From Flaccisagitta enflata (taxonomy: Eukaryota; Chaetognatha; Sagittoidea; Aphragmophora): 64,000 bases of DNA. The position numbers and the translations under genes were made by a program. The stretch spans positions 83,638,001 to 83,702,000 of the forward strand of contig OZ231126.1 in assembly GCA_965153355.1 (NCBI GenBank), read 5' to 3'. Below, in pieces: positions 32,988 through 47,626 of the stretch; position 1 is the stretch's first letter, and each line of letters begins with the position of its first letter. Below the pieces are notes generated by a model. It worked only from the letters and a program-made list of their open reading frames with translations. It was not told the DNA's origin and searched no databases.

Positions 32988-33783
32988 CACAGCGGGCCTT
33001 AACTGGGTATGAGTTTAAAAAAATCCCCAATGGTAGTGACTTGTATGAGTAGGTACAATTTATAGAGGAGAATTGATGTTAACCCTTAAAAAAAAATTCC
33101 CTTGAAAATTTTTGCAAAAATCGTTAAAAAGTGTCAGTTTTTGCATATACAGTGGGACCCCGCCTCATCGGTCCCATTAGGACTGAAGATTTCCACCTTT
33201 ATCTCAGGGTTACCTTTAAAGAGAGGTAAAAAAACATTAAATACTATTATTTGGGACCTTAAAATATTGACCTTTATTGATGGGGAACCTTTAAAGGCGG
33301 GGCTGTTATTGCGGGGTCCTACTGTATTTACAAATAGATGTCAAGGATATGTCAGTTTTAAAATTCTGACTCAAGATTCACATTCCTGGTGAAATTTCCA
33401 ATCATTTGATAGGTCACACTGTATACTTTTATGAAAAAATTTGATTTTCATTTTTCATGCCATCGTTGCAAAGAAAGCAACGGTGGCCTAAGATATGAAA
33501 ATCTTATTTTTTCAAGAAAGTATATAGTGTGACCTATCAAATGATTGGAAATTTCACCAGGAATGTGAATCTTCAGTCAGAATTTTAAAACTGATATATC
33601 CTTGAGATCTATTTGCAAATATATAAAAAAATTGATATTTTTAAACCATTTTTGCAAAAATTTTTCAAGGGAAATTTTTTTTTAAGGGTTTACATCAATT
33701 CTCCACTAAAAATTGTACCTACTCATACAAGTCACTACCATTGGGGATTTTTTTGAACTCATACCTAGTTAAGGCCCACTGTG
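32988..33783. mobile_element. Long foldback element carrying a nested miniature element
   Basis: CACAGCGGGCCTTAACT at 32988 and AGTTAAGGCCCACTGTG at 33783 are inverse ends. The arms stay complementary to a centre near 33457-33485 (GCCATCGTTGC..GCAACGGTGGC). The left arm carries the 33150-33324 insertion; without it the element is ~620 bp with ~300-bp arms. No coding capacity and no transposase visible. Superfamily not assigned. Confidence 0.88.
33150..33324. mobile_element. Mariner-like miniature element nested in the foldback
   Basis: CAGTGGGACCCCGCC to GCGGGGTCCTACTG, 175 bp, with TA on both sides (33148-33149 and 33325-33326). Related to 21661-21836 in reverse. The opposite foldback arm preserves the uninterrupted site (TATATTTGCAAATAG in the reverse sense). 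Confidence 0.92.
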
Positions 33784-34523
33784 TGACCTTGGGTGAAAAA
33801 GATCAAACGCACACTGACAACAGGAAGTAACGACAGGCAAAAACAATTGGCAGTTTGGGACAATTAGGACAATTGGGTCAATGTCCTTCATTAAACTAAA
33901 ACTGAAATCTATGGAAAAGGGCCTTGCTTTTTTCGCAGACTTGTTGTTTTTTTTTTTTTTGTTTTTTTTTTTGCAGACTTGTAGTACTAGCACTTTATAT
34001 AGTAAAATGGTAAAATGGTAACGTCGTAACATGCTAACATGGTAACATGGTAACATAGTACTATCTAGCTCATATATGAATCGACAAGCATTTATAGCAA
34101 TAACTCTACAAAGAATAAAAAAATCTTATAAAAATCAGTGAGATTCTGAAACTACTTCAAATTTCTTACTCAATGCCACAAGCTGCATCGTTTTAGCTCA
34201 AGGCGTTTAGATTTGACAAGCAAAACAAAAACGATACCCCAATTGAAAAATGGCAAAAATAATGCGTCTTCTGTCTTTTTTGTTTCTGCATTGAGTAAAA
34301 AAGAGTAGATTTGAGTTTTTTTTTTCACCTAACTTTTGGCCCTCCAAACTAGTCCAAACACTTGTTACATTTTCATGGTCAATTTCAACTCTGCTGAGTC
34401 ATTTGGACTGCGATTGAAGCAAAAAGGAGGACCAATCATTTGCTAGAGAATGGTCTAAAAAATCATTCAAGATGGGAAGAGTTGTCATTCATTGATAATA
34501 AAGATTTGTGTCAAAATGCTTAA
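33784..34523. other. No recognisable gene
   Basis: AT-rich with a T run near 33947-33975 and CATGGTAACATGGTAAC words near 34035. No motif recognised. Confidence 0.5.
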
Positions 34524-34984
34524 ACAAGGCCAGCACCTATAAGTCGCATGCGGGACATAAATAACTTAAGATGACTTAAATTTACTTTTAATCACTCAAG
34601 ATGACCTAAAATGACATAAAATGACTTAAAAAGACATTAAATGATTTAAATGACCAAATTGACCTGATTGACTTAAGTGATTTAATATGACTTAAAATGA
34701 CTTAAGATGACTTAAAATGACTTGAGATGACTGAAAATGACTTAGAATGACTTATGATGACTCATAATGACATTTGGGAAGGAACTGTGAGCCCAAAAAG
34801 CTTAGAAACGCCGAAAAAGTAAAAAGGGGACGGACCGACAAACTGACCAACCAACCGACTGACCAACCGATGGACCGACCAACCGACGGACCGACAAACT
34901 GACCAACCAACCGACTGACCAACCGACGGACCGACCAACCGACGGACCAACAAAGCGGGATGTAGAGTCGCGTAGTACGCAACT
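34524..34984 (+). mobile_element. Family A element with ATGACTTAAA core
   Basis: Head ACAAGGCCAGCACCTATAAG, GTCGCATGCGGGACATAAAT, about 20 degenerate ATGACTTAAA units to ~34770, a long GACC/AACC microsatellite (34830-34950), then AGTCGCGTAGTACGCAACT (34966-34984, one G-T type mispair) and AAAAA. It is the longest copy of this subfamily. Confidence 0.9.
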
Positions 34985-35748
34985 AAAAATCCAATCACAG
35001 GTAGTTGTTGAAACCCAAATATGCAATACTGAATATTTAATAGATTCTAAAGATTTTTGTATCAATTCCATGTCAATAAATCATCTAGTTCCCATTTTGT
35101 CGATATATTTATGAGCTAGATAGTAACATGGTTACATATCAACATGGTAAAATGTTGGTACGGGGGTCAGGGTAAGTATGAGAGTACAAAGCAATCGCCA
35201 AAATGAGATCTGATTGAAAGTTCGTTTAGCAAACTCTTGTATAGTGTTACTGCCAGTCAGCCAGCCTTCTTGGATCAAGAAATAATTAGTGAATCGAAGG
35301 CGAAGATTTCCTTTGCGAATGTTGAAATGCTGTTTTCCGCGAAGTATCGGGAGTGATGGACTCACATTCATTCACGATTACTAGTGAGTGGCCGGGAAGG
35401 GTAAAGATGACCTAAAGGTCAATGACATATGAAAAATGACGGTTTGTTGTAGTAACCAGGTAACCAGGTAACCAGGAATTTTTAATCAGGTAGAATTGTC
35501 TCCCATGGTAATGAGACCTTATGTTTTATGGTTTAGTCATTTTTTCTTTAATATCACAAAGATGTCTTTCACTCTGCAACTATAGGTCTCAACGCTGGAG
35601 TAAAAGTGCTTATTGTTTGGAACTAGGAGGACTGATGATAAAACATGGAGTACAGTGTCAAATGGGTTTGATAACCTTGGACCTGATTTTTTGAAGTACA
35701 CAAATCTCACTCTACTCAAGAACAACTATTGTAGAAACAACAGGTGAC

Positions 35749-35753
<5 letters not shown>
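34985..35753. other. No recognisable gene
   Basis: AT-rich unique-looking sequence. GGTAACCAGGTAACCAGG near 35456 is a short tandem. Confidence 0.45.
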
Positions 35754-36490
<737 letters not shown>

Positions 36491-36774
36491 TCCATTTGTC
36501 TCTCTGTTTCGCTGTATCTCCGTCTCTCTCCCGGACCGACACGTCAGAGCAAGGTTTGAGTAACTAGTTACTCATTTTCTAGATTTCGCTTTTCTCTCTT
36601 TCCAGCAGTAACACCCGCCTTGTGAGCGACAAAGATGAAAGAGGAATGCCGACATTTGGCTTTGGGAAAAAGACAAAAGTCAATCGTTAAAATCTCGATA
36701 AGACCCGATCATGGAGTATATTAAATCTACCTCATTATCCACCTTGAAATCACCTAAGAACCAGCGAGGGCCTC

Positions 36775-36778
<4 letters not shown>
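36491..36778. other. No recognisable gene
   Basis: Unique-looking sequence between microsatellites. Confidence 0.4.

Positions 36779-36836
<58 letters not shown>
36779..36836. repeat. (GA)n microsatellite
   Basis: About 58 bp of GA. Confidence 0.93.
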
Positions 36837-37254
36837 AAATGATTGTGTGTCCTGAGTAGAAAACGATCAGTGTCGATAAAAGCGATGAAAATTCTTTGGG
36901 AAATTGATAGTATGACGTCATCTTACAAATATCTCATTTGGAAAACGAATATTTATTGGCTGTAGGTCGGGAGACTGCTTTCAAGATGCTCTTTACAAGC
37001 GAAGGTTGTTTCCTACGACGGCAAATTTTTGAGGGAAAACTAAGTGTTTCAGTATACTTTTTGCATCTTTCTCTAGACAATAATGGTGCAAGAATGATTT
37101 TAAAGGATACATTGACTCTAAAGACACTTAGTGTATACATATCTATCATATTTTGACCTCAAAAATGATTTTGACAATGCAATTCACATGAGAAAAGCAA
37201 GAAAATCAAGGTTTTTAATGAAATTTTGCTTACATTTTTTTGTTTGTTCTTGTT
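36837..37254. other. No recognisable gene
   Basis: AT-rich sequence. No motif seen. Confidence 0.45.
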
Positions 37255-37394
37255 GTTGAAATTCTAAGAATATCAGATGCAGGGAAATTTTGCATTTCGA
37301 AAAAACATAGTTCTCTTTGTTATCAATTTTAGAAGAGAACTATGTTTTTTGTTTTCTCATTTTTTCATTTTCTATGCAATCTTAGAATTTCAAC
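37255..37394. repeat. Short foldback element
   Basis: GTTGAAATTCTAAGA (37255) is inverse to CTTAGAATTTCAAC (37381-37394), and AACATAGTTCTCTT (near 37305) to AAGAGAACTATGTT (37333). About 140 bp in all. Similar in form to 24258-24402 but of different sequence. Confidence 0.8.
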
Positions 37395-37803
37395 GGGCCC
37401 CCTGTCAGTTACCAAAAATAAAATTTTCAATAATTTGCATTGTATTTTCTTCGGTAATCTTAGCTTCATTTGGTTCTTTTTCATTTTTGAATGTAAGTTA
37501 TGCAAAAAAATATCAATTATGAAATATCTCAATGAATATTTTAGTTTAATCATTCAGTTTCAATCATTGTTAATTTCTACTTTGACTCCCGTTGAAACGC
37601 AAATGTTGCCTTCGGAGTAACACCGTCCTACTGTAGAGAGACTGGTTATAGCTGTATGCAGTAAGAATGCGCAGGGCTATGCATTAAAGTGACTGCATGA
37701 AGCTTGCTCTTTGAAAGAGGGCTGTGTGTCATTTTTGCTTGCAGTATGCTTTTTCATGCAGCGTGCGTTTGATTTTTCTCATTTCCATTACAAATTCGAT
37801 TTA
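37395..37803. other. No recognisable gene
   Basis: Unique-looking AT-rich sequence. Confidence 0.45.
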
Positions 37804-37930
37804 ACAAAGCCGGATACTCGGCCATTAAGTAGTCGCTGACGGGTGTGCAGGGGCATAAATGCATTTGGGCAGGAGCAGAGTGTGGTGGGCGGCGGCTTTA
37901 ATATGGCTGGGCAGGAGACTTCGTGGTCAA
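37804..37930 (+). mobile_element. Family A element head, decayed
   Basis: ACAAAGCCGGATACTCGG, AGTAGTCGCTGACGGGTGTG, CAGGGGCATAAATGCATTTG and GGCAGGAGCAG follow the family A head and linker in order. No GACN microsatellite or palindrome follows. Confidence 0.7.
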
Positions 37931-38476
37931 AAATCGCTTTTTCAATCGATTTCGCGTCATCAAAATTTTACGTCACGGATCTTCCTACCTTTCTTCCTAA
38001 CAAGGGACTAAAAAAAACAAAATAAAGAAAAAAAAAACAGAAAAAGAAAACAAAAAAGTTTTGCTAATGATCGAAGTGGATGACGACGCATGAAGAAAAT
38101 TCCGGTGCGATCTATTACGCATTCAAATGATAAAGTAAAGCAAATAATCACGTCATCTTATTCAATGTGTGAGCATGAATGAAAATCTCAAATTTGTATG
38201 ATCAAAATTCATTCACTGATAAAGTTACCATGTGTTGTTGAAAAAAAAGTAAAAGACGTGGAGTTCCATAATAAAATTCATCCCAAATGTTCACTGATCA
38301 TTTTGTTAAAACATCACAATGTTAACCAAAACAAACTTGACGTAAGGTTTTGGCGTTCATGGGAAATTTTTGCATCGTGAATCTGCCTACTAACACTAGA
38401 TTAGGGAAGCCGTTTATTCGTCTATTCGTCTTTTCGATTGACCCCAGTAAATTCAATAGATGCTATTAGAGGTAGT
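37931..38476. other. No recognisable gene
   Basis: AT-rich. No motif seen. Confidence 0.45.
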
Positions 38477-38632
38477 ATTCATTCATTCATTCATTCATTC
38501 ATTTATTCATTCATTCATTCATTCATTCATTCATTCATTCATTCATTCCTTCATTCATTCATTCATTCATTCATTCATTCATTCATTCATTCATTCATTC
38601 ATTTATTCAATCATTCATTCATTCATTCACCT
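38477..38632. repeat. (ATTC)n microsatellite
   Basis: About 155 bp with a few T-for-C changes. Confidence 0.95.
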
Positions 38633-39414
38633 TTAAGATCCATTCTCTAAATGTTGTAGTTGGAGCAGCTGTTATTTTCAATCCTTATCCAGAGTAGAGA
38701 ATTAATTCAATCTCCACTATCTGCCAGACGTATTTTTCCACAGCTGATCATTAGTTCAATCATTGAAAACTTTGAGACGATTTACATCCCAACTTAGCAT
38801 AAATTCGATCAGTATCTGCGTGTCTGCGTTTTTCTTCGTCGAGGAATAACAAGATTGTTTTTGTTTGTTTGTTTTTTTCTGGTTTGTTTGTTTTTTCTGG
38901 TGACTTGCAATGGTGATTTGTCTTCATAGGGCCTAGGGGTGTCTCATACACTTTATCCCGACGTGTGTGTGACAAAGGCGGAAAAAATTGAAGTAATGAT
39001 TCTGACATCAAGCTTGGGACTCACCGAAATGACTTCAAAATGTAGGAGGAAAAGCGTTAGACATTCATTCTCTTATTCCTTCTCTTTTTATAAAACATGG
39101 AAGCTAACAAATCTTTCTTACCGGGAAAAAGTGTCGAGAGAAAATGCAAACCGTGAGAAAATTTGGATTGTCCCATTTATCATTGCCATACTTAAAAAGA
39201 GAAACTTCAATCACGACACTCAACCCGAAATATGAATCATTTGGTTTTTTATATGTGTGTGTGTGTGTGTTCATGTGTGCTCGAGGAAACTGCCACTTCC
39301 ACACGGTTACCAATACGCCTCCCCCCCTAACATTCTCTTTGCAGACTCCCCCACCTACTTGATTTTTCACTTGCATTCGCGCCTACATCTAAAAAGCATC
39401 CACGTCATTGTAGT
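38633..39414. other. No recognisable gene
   Basis: Mixed sequence with TTTGTTTG (38860-38890) and GT (39255-39270) patches. No motif seen. Confidence 0.45.
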
Positions 39415-39417
39415 CAC

Positions 39418-39508
<91 letters not shown>
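39415..39508. repeat. (TGTC)n microsatellite
   Basis: About 93 bp of TGTC. Confidence 0.95.
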
Positions 39509-39511
<3 letters not shown>

Positions 39512-39686
39512 CGACCAATTAACCGCCTCTTCGCCTTTCTGTCGTTTCTTTTATGCTTTCTTAGGCATTTAGGGTTGGGAGGGGGGGGGTAGTTTGTTTT
39601 CGCATTACTGACTCTGCCAAAAAGCCTCATGATCACTGCCCCCGCCTTCCCGCACGCCAGCAGGCAAAGATCGGTATTCACAAGGT

Positions 39687-39937
39687 GGATTCCTCAAATG
39701 CGATGCAAAACATAATGCCTTAAGCAAGGCAACTTCAATCGGGTGAGGATGGGAAAAGGCAAGAATATGGGCGGCCAAATTGTAATCTTGAAAGAGACAA
39801 AACTTGCAAAACTTGCATTGCATATCAAGCTCTTTATAGCCAAAGAATGCGGTATCGAATTGTATATTGTACGTAAGCAACACTAAAGATAGTTGGACCA
39901 GCAAAAAGCTACGCCAGTGGCGCGTGTGTAAATTGCT
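39687..39937 (-). CDS. Possible exon with a matrin-type C2H2 zinc finger
   Basis: On the minus strand an open frame reads through CKFCKFCLFQDYNLAAHILA and FSH, a C-x2-C-x12-H-x5-H pattern of the matrin/U1 C2H2 type. Just upstream (39938-40003 on the plus strand) a GA tract becomes a polypyrimidine run ending in TTCAG on the minus strand, a plausible splice acceptor. A GTGAAT near 39687 could be a donor. The frame is open throughout. Such frames also arise by chance in AT-poor sequence, and no neighbouring exon is visible. Confidence 0.28.

Positions 39938-39939
<2 letters not shown>

Positions 39940-40003
<64 letters not shown>
39940..40003. repeat. (GA)n microsatellite
   Basis: About 62 bp of GA followed by ACAGAGACAGAGG words. 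Confidence 0.94.
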
Positions 40004-40005
<2 letters not shown>

Positions 40006-40386
40006 TACAGACAGAGACAGAGGCAGAGATAGAGAGAAGAATTCGAATTTTTGGGAAACATTTTATGTCAATGATTTGAAATAAAACGTAAGCGAAAATC
40101 TCACCCGAGAGAAATTGTATTTATGGCCACCGCGTATGAAAGAACCGGAGCTTGAATTGCTTAAACTCTTATTTGTTTTTATGCGTTAGTTACATAGATA
40201 AAAGATATATATTCGTTTTATTACGAAATCACTCCTTAACGAAGTAAAGCGACAGGTGCATGAACAAAGGGAAAGCCGGTTAAGAAAAAAAAAAACAGAA
40301 TCTGTCATAGTTTGAAAAAAGCTATGACCTCTTAGTAACGAAATCTACGACGAAATCAATAACAACATCAACCGCAACCACAAATG
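40004..40386. other. No recognisable gene
   Basis: AT-rich sequence. No motif seen. Confidence 0.45.
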
Positions 40387-40500
<114 letters not shown>

Positions 40501-40614
40501 GATTACAAAAGAGACCAGGTATGATCATTTGAAGAAACTTCAAAATCCTGCATCTGAAACTTTCGAAGTCAGTCTCCGACTTTTTAGATATTCAAGAGGA
40601 ACAGGGTCTTCATT

Positions 40615-40823
40615 TTTAGTCGCGTGCTACGCGACTCTACACCTTGCTTTGTCGGTCCGTCAGTCCGTCGGTCCATCAGTCTGTCAGTCCATCTGTCACA
40701 CTTTACTTTTTTGGGGGTTTTGGGATTTTTGGCTTCACTGCTCCTGCCCAAATGATCTAGTGACCTCAATTACGGCCCCTGCCCACCCGCACGCGACTGG
40801 GTTAGCCGTGTATCTGGCCTTGT
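40615..40823 (-). mobile_element. Family A element, full length
   Basis: Reverse orientation. AGTCGCGTGCTACGCGACT (40618-40636, perfect 8-bp stem, loop GCT), CTACACCTTGCTTTGTC, a GTCC/GTCA microsatellite, CACACTTTACTTTTTTGGGG, GGCTTCACTGCTCCTGCCCA, GTGACCTCAATTACGGCCCC, CGCACGCGACTGGGTTAGCC and GTGTATCTGGCCTTGT. This is a good reference for the whole unit (about 209 bp). Confidence 0.95.
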
Positions 40824-40887
40824 CTTATTAGGAAGTTGGGCATCTCCATCGACCAATTAGTCCCTCAAACGAAATTCATAGGGTAAG

Positions 40888-41607
40888 TAAATTTGATAAT
40901 TCTCTTTCATTTGGCACCAAGCAGAAAGCTCTACAACAAATGTTTTTCGCGCTATGATTTTTTAAAATTGTATTTACGAAAAATTTGAATGAAATTTTTT
41001 CCAATTTTTTATGATTTTGTGTAGGATCAATAAAAGAGTGTATCCATGTTTACTTGAGCGTGCAAATAAAAAAAAACATGTTTATGAGCACAGCTGCTCA
41101 TCTGTGAGGGCGTTTTTGAGCATTTTAGCTCATTTAGCTCACTTAGCTCAGTCTATTCTTTCTGATATCAAATACCACAAATGAATAAATATTTTTATAC
41201 TATTTAAGCAAGCAAATAAAAAAAAAAACATGTTAGTGAGCAGAGCTGCTCATCTGTGAGGATGTTTTTAAGTATTTCAGCTCATTTAGCTGATTTAGCT
41301 TGCTCTTTTTCTCTGATTTTAAATAAGATAAATAAAATAGTGTTTTGATTTAAGCATGCAAGTACAAGAAAGCATGTCTGTGAGCAAAGCTGGTTGTCTG
41401 GTTGAATTATTTTGAATATTTTAGCTCATCTAGCTCATTTGGCTCAGTCCTATTTTTCAGTGCAATCAATACATACAATTGCTTTTGATTTGATCCAACA
41501 AATAAAAAAAGTTCAGTGACTGAAGACAATAGCATGGTGAAAAGTAACCAATGCTTACGACTTTTTTCCTCACGGCGACAGCCGCTATTACTGGTAAAGT
41601 TTATTAC
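40888..41607 (-). repeat. Dispersed repeat, minus copy (partner 24685-25380 plus 26845-26930)
   Basis: Read in reverse it has the same order as the plus copy: the CAGTAATAGCGGCTGTCGCC end (about 41575-41607), three ~180-bp units with GAGCTAAA and CCTCACAGATGAGCAGC words, then CTCTTTTATTGATCC, and CTTGGTGCCAAATGAAAGAG without the array block that interrupts the plus copy. Confidence 0.82.
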
Positions 41608-41952
41608 ATCAATTTTGAGAGATTTCCCATGATCACATCTGCAAGGCATGCCGTGCCATTCATTATGAATTTACAAAAACTTTGTTCTTTAACCAAAAAA
41701 ATTGTTTTAGGCCAACATGTAAAAGTTCCTCTCACTTTTATTAAAGCATCATGTTGACAAAAAAAAAACACATATTTTTAGATGTTCATTCTTTACATCA
41801 AACTTTGCAAGTTGAAAATCATTTAGCAACCTCTTGATATAGACAGCGAAATGGCCAGACTTAAAGACAGAAAGATTGGAAGCTATGCCGAGAGACAGAC
41901 AGATAAACGGACAACAGACCGGCAGACAAACAAAGAGACTGATAGATAGACA
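41608..41952. other. No recognisable gene
   Basis: AT-rich unique-looking segment. Confidence 0.45.
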
Positions 41953-42024
<72 letters not shown>

Positions 42025-42064
42025 CGACAGACCGACAGACAGACAGAAAGACAGAAAGACAGAA

Positions 42065-42125
<61 letters not shown>

Positions 42126-42255
42126 ACCAGACAGAAACACAGACACACAGACACACAGGCACACAGACACACAGACACACAGGCACACAGACAAACAGAT
42201 AGACAGATATACAGATATACAGATAGTCAGATAGACAGATAGACAGAGAGATAGA
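41953..42255. repeat. (GACA)n microsatellite with ACAC/GATA ends
   Basis: Pure GACA for about 165 bp, with AAAGACAG interruptions near 42045-42070, then CACAGACACA and GATAGACA variants. Confidence 0.95.
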
Positions 42256-42456
42256 GACTTTGGGTAAGAAGAAAGAAGAGAGTGGGGGAGTTGGTATCGT
42301 TGCAGAAAGACAGCGAGAGGCTCATAAAAATCTCTCCGTCTTCTCGGTCTAATAATTTGCCTTAAAGGCGACACAAGTGATTACGTGGCTGAGAACCGCT
42401 CACTCATCTATTTTTCATCATGGCTGTGTGTGCTAACTCTCAAGGTGCAGTGGGAC

Positions 42457-42880
<424 letters not shown>

Positions 42881-43169
42881 GGTGGGAAGTGCGGCGGTGC
42901 ATGATGGTTTGTGACGAGACGAGATTGTCTATGAGGAGATTGTCTATGAAGAGATTGTCTATGAAGAGCCATTTTCAGCACCAAGCAAGCGCAAGCTAGA
43001 AAGGAAAGAGGGAAAAACTGAGGTGAGGTAGGGGCATGGGTAGATGCCATGCGAGGGACTTCATGCTGCATGTTGGCTGTCCATCAATGATATATGACGG
43101 GACGCCCTGTACAACGGAAAAGTCGATCTCCATTCAAAATTTAATCGGAATCATGAGATGCGTCAATGG

Positions 43170-43171
<2 letters not shown>
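42881..43171. other. No recognisable gene; triple 16-bp repeat
   Basis: GAGATTGTCTATGAAG-type word three times in tandem at 42923-42970. Otherwise unassigned. Confidence 0.6.

Positions 43172-43208
<37 letters not shown>
43172..43208. repeat. (GA)n microsatellite
   Basis: About 36 bp. Confidence 0.92.
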
Positions 43209-43211
<3 letters not shown>

Positions 43212-43339
43212 GTAGAACTCCCTCATTCAGTTTTTTTTTCTGACGACGGATGATATAAAAGACTTTTGCGTTAATTGATTGATTTAGAAATGAATGAATA
43301 GAAATAAAAGAATGAATAGAAATGAATTAATGAAAGGAT

Positions 43340-43630
43340 GAATGAGTGAATTAATGAATGAATGAATGAATGAATGATCGAATGTTCGAATGAATGAATG
43401 GAGAAATGAATGAATGAATGAATGAATGAAAGAATGAATGAATGAATGAATGAATGAATGAATGAATGAATGAATGAATGAATGAATGAATGAATGAATG
43501 AATGAAATGAATGAATGAATGAATGAATGAATGAATAAATGAAATGAATGAATGAATGAATGAATGAATGAATGAATGAATGAATGAATGAATGAATGAA
43601 TGAATGAATGAATGAATGAATGAGTGAATG
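43340..43630. repeat. (TGAA)n microsatellite
   Basis: About 290 bp of TGAA with occasional frame-breaking one-base changes (43505, 43540). Confidence 0.96.
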
Positions 43631-43902
43631 AAGATACAAGAAAGACGAAGAAACATTAATATCTAAAATTACCAAAGAACGCGGAGAAGCAGATAAGACT
43701 TGTCCAACATTTAGGCGGAAAAACATATATGTATAGTGAGTATGAAAACCATACTTCTTGATGAAATTTTGAATGAGGGGTCCCAATTCTTTCAGGCTGC
43801 TACGTAAAATTTCCATCACACTGGGCCAACTAGAAGTATGTATTTCATATTCTAATTTCTTTAGTATTTTTCCGCCTAATTGTAGGACATGTGTTGAAAT
43901 AG
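43631..43902. other. No recognisable gene
   Basis: AT-rich segment. No motif seen. Confidence 0.4.
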
Positions 43903-44335
43903 GAGAAGAAGGAGAAGAAGAAGAAGAAGAAGAAGAAAAAGAAGAAGAAGAAAAAGAAGAAGAAGAAGAAGAAGAAGAAGAAGAAGAAGAAAGAAGAAGA
44001 AGAAGAAGAAGAAGAAGAAGAAGAAGAAGAAGAAGAAGAAGAAGAAGAAGAAGAAGAAGAAGAAGAAGAAGAAGAAGAAGAAGAAGAAGAAGAAGAAGAA
44101 GAAGAAGAAGAAGAAGAAGAAGAAGAAGAAGAAGAAGAAGAAAAAGAAAAAGAAAAAGAAAAAGAAAAAGAAGAAGAAGAAGAAGAAGAAGAAGAAGAAG
44201 GTGAAGAAGAAGAAGAAAAAGAAGAAAAAGAAAGAAAGAAAGAAGAAGAGGAAGAAGAGGAGGTACGAAAGAAGAAGAAAAGAGGAAGAAGAAAAAGAAG
44301 AAAAAGAGGAAGGGGGAGAAGAAAAAGAAAAAGAA
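43903..44335. repeat. (GAA)n/(GAAA)n microsatellite
   Basis: About 430 bp of pure purine on the plus strand, with a mostly regular GAA centre. It runs directly into the head of a family A element. Confidence 0.97.
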
Positions 44336-44555
44336 ACAAGGCCAACACCTATTAGTCGCGTGTGAGACTTACAGATTGACTTAGAATGACTTAGTATACT
44401 CTTAAATGACTTAAACTGACTTAAAGAAATATAATTGATAAAAAAATTAAAAGTGTGACAGACGGACAGACCGACCGACCGACCGACCGACCGACCGACC
44501 GACCGACCGACGGAGGGACGGACAAAGCGGGGTGTAGAGTCGCGTGCACGCGAAT
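44336..44555 (+). mobile_element. Family A element with short ATGACTTAAA core
   Basis: ACAAGGCCAACACCTATTAG, TCGCGTGTGAGACTTACAG, a few ATGACTTAAA units, AAAGTGTGACAGACGG, (GACC)10, CGGGGTGTAG and AGTCGCGTGCACGCGAAT (44538-44555, one mispair) then AAAAAA. Confidence 0.9.
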
Positions 44556-44740
44556 AAAAAAGAGGGCAAGAACAAGTAGCATATAAACAGAGAAAGAACA
44601 AGAGTGGCTTCGTCAAGCAAAAGAGCAAAACGGAGGGGGGGGGGTGGTAAAGGTCTTGGCTGGAGAGCAACTCAGCGACTCCATTTATAATTCATGGTAA
44701 CCAATTGTGGAGGAAATTGAACGAGCTTCCTTTTTACTGC
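44556..44740. other. No recognisable gene
   Basis: Short unassigned segment with a G run at 44634-44645. Confidence 0.4.
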
Positions 44741-44945
44741 GGAACAGGGTGGCTAACAAAGGAACGGAGAAATGGGGGAGGGGTGGAGAGGGGCCCTACA
44801 AAGAAATGGAGGAATGGAGGGGGGAAGAGGGTGTCTAACAAAGTGATGGAAGGGTGGGAGGGGTGGAGAGGGGCCCTACAAAGAAATGGAGGAATGGAGG
44901 GGGAAGAGGGTGTCTAGCAAAGTGATGGAGGAGTGGGTGGTGGAG
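44741..44945. repeat. 80-bp tandem duplication, G-rich
   Basis: GGGTGGAGAGGGGCCCTACA recurs at exactly 80 bp (44781 and 44861), followed in both by AAGAAATGGAGGAATGGAGG and AAGAGGGTGTCTA(A/G)CAAAG. Confidence 0.9.
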
Positions 44946-46600
<1,655 letters not shown>

Positions 46601-46675
46601 AAGGCCGTACACACTTCCCCCCTAAGTCGCGGACGGTTGGGCTGGGACAGTATAGAAAAAAAGTTACTTACGGAC
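46601..46675 (+). mobile_element. Family A element head, GGACGG-head subfamily
   Basis: AAGGCCGTACACACTTCCCC, AAGTCGCGGACGGTTGGGCT, GGGACAGTATAGAAAAAAAG and TACGGACGG match the start of 29004-29149. The rest is absent. Confidence 0.7.
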
Positions 46676-47310
46676 GGATTTGAACGTTAATTCGCTATCA
46701 ACAAAAAAGGTGGATCTATTCAAGTTGTGAAATTGAAAATACTGAGTAGGATGTTTTGTTTTCGAGTCTTTCGAGGCGCTCCAGGCCCGTAGAGCAATAG
46801 GCGCGTTGGGAAGAAGAAACACGGATGCTAGAAGAACCTGCAGGTTGCCGCATACTTCAGCCATGCAACATGACATATGCATTGATTTAAGCACCCTCCG
46901 TGAGTGAGTGTACAGTTGAATTACGTTCTAAAAAATTTCAAGGGACTAACAAATCTTAGCTTTAAAAGTTTTATAAGCGGAATTTTGTTAAAGCCAACAT
47001 AGGAAATAAAAAAAAATTGGAAGGACTGTGCATCTACTATAGGCGGAATTCCGTTTGTGGCGGGTCCGTTAGAGCGGGGTTCTTTTCTTTTCTTATCTTT
47101 TGTTTGTTTCTTGTTTTTTGGTTTTTTTTGTTTTTTTTTTTTTTTTTGTCTCACTCATCAGACCGGGTTATCAATGTAATCAGTGATCATGTCGGAAATA
47201 AGCGGAGGACAATTATGCTGCCTTTTGAGATTAGTAAAATCAGTATCAGAATGTAAGTTTATGTTTCATTTGAAAAATGATTCCTTATTCGTGTGTAATA
47301 CACAAGAAAC
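46676..47310. other. No recognisable gene
   Basis: A minus-strand frame at 46664-46894 (76 codons) has no known signature. T/TTTG-rich at 47100-47150. Confidence 0.4.
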
Positions 47311-47458
47311 AAACAAACAAACAAACAAACAAACAAACAAACAAACAAACAAACAAACAAACGAATGAACAAACGAATGAACGAATGAATGAACGAACGA
47401 AAGAAAGAGAGAAAGAGAGAAAGAGAGAAAGAGAGAAAGAGAGAAAGAGAGAAATAAA
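47311..47458. repeat. (AAAC)n, (GAAC/GAAT)n and (GAAA/GAGA)n microsatellites
   Basis: Three adjoining tetranucleotide-type tracts on one strand. Confidence 0.93.
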
Positions 47459-47626
47459 GATAGAATCATTTTTTGTGGATCGCAGCGAAGCAAGATCCAC
47501 TTAGTCCTGGGTAATTTTTTTTTTCATTTTTTTTCCGTCCTCACTGACCATCAAAACAAACAAACAATAATACATAATTTTTTTTTAACACAAATGTCCT
47601 CATTAATTCTAAGGATTTTTTTTCTT

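Noticed and set aside
32988-33783. Assignment of the foldback to hAT, P or a named superfamily
   Set aside because: The ends (CACAGTGGGCC type) and a possible TGAC flank are not enough to decide.
43876-44670. 264-codon minus-strand frame rich in Phe/Leu
   Set aside because: Translation of the GAA tract and of an A element.
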